Below are positions 6,541 to 8,192 of a stretch of DNA of 8,192 nucleotides, piece after piece (positions within the stretch are counted from its first letter, which is position 1; every line of letters starts with the position of its first letter). The stretch is from assembly GCF_002027555.1 (NCBI RefSeq), contig NZ_MXAP01000149.1, forward strand, positions 1-8,192, written 5' to 3'. The position numbers and the translations under genes were made by a program. The notes under the pieces were generated by a model. The model made no database searches, was not told the DNA's origin, and worked only from the letters and a program-made list of their open reading frames with translations. The DNA comes from Moraxella equi. Its GTDB lineage: Bacteria > Pseudomonadota > Gammaproteobacteria > Pseudomonadales > Moraxellaceae.

Positions 6541-7863
6541 TCAATGGCGAACTTCCACGATAAGCCTTGTTTTGCCAATTTCATCTAACTTGGCGTGAAT
6601 GATGTCCGTGTTCACGCCATCCAAATTGGCGTCCCATTCATCAAGGAGCAATATAGGCGTATCATCGCCCGTTAGCTTATCAATTTCAACGATAAGTCGC
6701 TGTCCTGTTGAGCCTTCGGTATTATCAAAAATCAGCTCATGCTTGGCGGGCAGATAATAAGCACGCTCGCCAAGCCTGTTCTTTAATGTCAAAAGCACGC
6801 ACGATTTGCCCACGCCATTATCGCCAACAAGGGTAATGCGTCCTGTGCTGGGCGGATTTTTCAAAAATTCATCAAAATCAAAGGCTTGATTGGTCTGTTT
6901 GACAAAAATTCTATCTTTTTTAATGTACTTGTCAAGCGTGGCATTTGGCGTATCAAACAATTGGATTAGCCCGTCAAGCCGAGCCATGAGTGTGCTAATT
7001 TCCGCCCGATAGCCAATGAGTTCATGGCTCATTTGAAGCATTTGAATCTGGCGTGGCAACGTAGCAACGAGCATGGCAAGCATCGTCATATCCCCCAAAT
7101 TTTGCCAAAACAGCACGCCACTTGCCGTCAAGACGCACACAAGCAAAACAAGCATTCCCACATTACTGCTTAGGTGTCGCGTGGATTTGGCATGGATACT
7201 GTCGGTTTTGGCTGTGTTAAGGGTGTCTGTCAGAGTGCGATTGTGTCGTAAGTAATTGTATTTATTAAAAATAATCACATTATCCCACGCCTTTGATAGC
7301 CCCGACATCAGCATGAGCTGAGACATTTGGGCGGTTTTGGCAAGATTACCAAGCCTGTCTTTAAATAAATGCACCGCTCCCATGGCAAGCACCATGCCCA
7401 CGCCATAACCCAATAAAATAAAGCCGTCTAACACCCATGCAATGACAATCAGGTTGAATCCGACATTTAATAGTAGCGTTATCATATCAAAAACGCCAAG
7501 CAAGCTGTCATCAAGGGTGTGTTTGCTTTCTTGGGAGAGCATGGCGGTGGCGGTGTGTTTTAGGGTGTGGTTATTATAATGACACGATTTTCCCAAAAAA
7601 TGCTTATCAAACAAAGTGTTATAACGTGCTAGCGAGTCAAATTTGGCTTTTTCCAAAAAGATACTGGCAAAATAAAGCGGTATCAGTACGAGTGTCAAAG
7701 ATGCCACAAAACCAATAAGATAAGGCAGCGACAGCGTACCGTCCGTTACACTTTTGGCAAGATTTGCGATAAAAAAGGTGGATGATGCGACAATAAGTTG
7801 GGCAATACCAACAAAGGCAAGGCTTGCCACAAAAGCAGGGGTAAACAGTAGGGCGTGTCTCAT
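6541..7863 (-). CDS. Compact ABC exporter, PvdE/SyrD/YojI-like (fused permease-ATPase)
   Basis: A 440-residue fused ABC transporter. An N-terminal membrane domain of about 300 residues has six likely helices (roughly 10-35, 47-70, 122-145, 147-167, 233-252, 258-276). The ATPase domain has Walker A GDNGVGKS (347-354), a signature-like GSTGQR (384-389), Walker B ILLLDE (404-409), DEW continuing into ANLD (412-415) as D-loop, and a terminal His (440) at the H-loop position. STGQ plus DEW resembles the cyclic-peptide/siderophore exporter group (PvdE, SyrD, YojI), which carry an LSTGQ/LSKGQ signature and DEWAADQD. Only about 30 residues separate Walker A from the signature, where about 100 is usual, so the helical subdomain appears to be missing. 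A YLPAKHELIF segment (370-379) aligns with the Q-loop but lacks the Gln. Minus-strand GGAAAG six bases before the ATG supports the start. The gene converges on menA with 19 bases between. The substrate is unknown. Confidence 0.8.
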   Translation of the reverse strand: MRHALLFTPAFVASLAFVGIAQLIVASSTFFIANLAKSVTDGTLSLPYLIGFVASLTLVLIPLYFASIFLEKAKFDSLARYNTLFDKHFLGKSCHYNNHTLKHTATAMLSQESKHTLDDSLLGVFDMITLLLNVGFNLIVIAWVLDGFILLGYGVGMVLAMGAVHLFKDRLGNLAKTAQMSQLMLMSGLSKAWDNVIIFNKYNYLRHNRTLTDTLNTAKTDSIHAKSTRHLSSNVGMLVLLVCVLTASGVLFWQNLGDMTMLAMLVATLPRQIQMLQMSHELIGYRAEISTLMARLDGLIQLFDTPNATLDKYIKKDRIFVKQTNQAFDFDEFLKNPPSTGRITLVGDNGVGKSCVLLTLKNRLGERAYYLPAKHELIFDNTEGSTGQRLIVEIDKLTGDDTPILLLDEWDANLDGVNTDIIHAKLDEIGKTRLIVEVRH

Positions 7864-8192
7864 ACAGAACTTTCCAAAGTTTTTAACCCAATCTCAACTC
7901 AGAATGATAACGTATTGATTATTGATGGTTTTTTGAATTGTAGGGGCGAATCACATTCGCCCTTGATAAATCAACGGCTTGTATAATGTTGAAAGTTGGG
8001 TGTTTTTAAAAATTTTAAGCGTAGGTAAAGATGAGATATGAGTTACATTGGCAAGTCCTTTTGAAAATACTAAGATAGCAAAATGGGAGCGGTCTAGCAA
8101 GCAAAAATTTAAAAATAAATAACCTTAAAAATCAACATCTTACAAGAAATATCAAAATTTTTAATTTTACCCCTTGACCCCCACCAAAAACC
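7864..8192. other. AT-rich region without a supported gene
   Basis: I see no protein gene here. It holds the leader of the - strand ABC gene, a tandem TATTGAT TATTGAT (7913-7926), a palindromic repeat (7939-7962), an isolated TATAAT (7982-7987, + strand) and an AT-only inverted repeat AAAATT/AATTTT (8154-8168). A 15-codon ORF starting at 8032 (MRYELHWQVLLKILR), with AGGTAAAG before it, is too short to support. The next gene presumably lies beyond the right edge. Confidence 0.6.
7939..7962. repeat. Short palindromic repeat, intact copy
   Basis: GGGCGAAT (7944-7951) and ATTCGCCC (7955-7962) are perfectly complementary around a CAC loop, preceded by TGTAG. A degenerate copy lies at 4680-4700. 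Both are in spacers, which suggests a dispersed intergenic element rather than a gene-specific terminator. It is followed by TTGATAAA, not a clean U tract. Confidence 0.6.

Noticed and set aside
7902..7926. Possible Fur box upstream of the ABC exporter
   Set aside because: GATAAC followed by tandem TATTGAT only loosely resembles the GATAATGATAATCATTATC consensus and lacks its symmetry; too weak to call.

Overview
The window looks like chromosomal DNA of a gammaproteobacterium, most likely Moraxellaceae and probably Moraxella. This is an inference from protein similarity recalled from memory, moderate base composition, AT-rich spacers and the adjacent yqgE-ruvX (yqgF) pair common in gammaproteobacteria; no 16S or other marker is present to settle the genus. 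Most of the window is housekeeping sequence, and no phage, transposase, CRISPR array, tRNA or rRNA is visible.

Layout. Positions 1-230 are non-coding and hold inverted repeats and a TATAAT box close to the first start codon. On the + strand follow recN (DNA break repair), yqgE/algH, ruvX/yqgF (pre-16S rRNA processing nuclease family), an unrecognised four-helix membrane protein, rlmJ (23S rRNA adenine methyltransferase), pssA (phosphatidylserine synthase) and menA (DHNA prenyltransferase, last membrane-bound prenylation step of menaquinone synthesis). The menA reading frame is broken by a one-base frame change beside an A6 run at 6046-6051. On the - strand, convergent with menA, lies a divergent ABC exporter whose ATPase domain is very short and resembles the cyclic-peptide/siderophore exporter family (PvdE, SyrD, YojI). 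Positions 7864-8192 hold no gene that can be supported.

How the genes relate. recN, yqgE and ruvX are tightly spaced and probably co-transcribed. rlmJ and ruvX both act on ribosomal RNA, and pssA and menA both make membrane lipids, but the spacers (116 bases before pssA, 40 before menA) do not prove one operon. A short palindromic repeat occurs in two spacers (4680-4700, 7939-7962), and a long imperfect hairpin begins on the last base of the ruvX stop codon.

The points most worth a second look are the menA frameshift and the compact ABC exporter. No convincing new multi-gene system was found.
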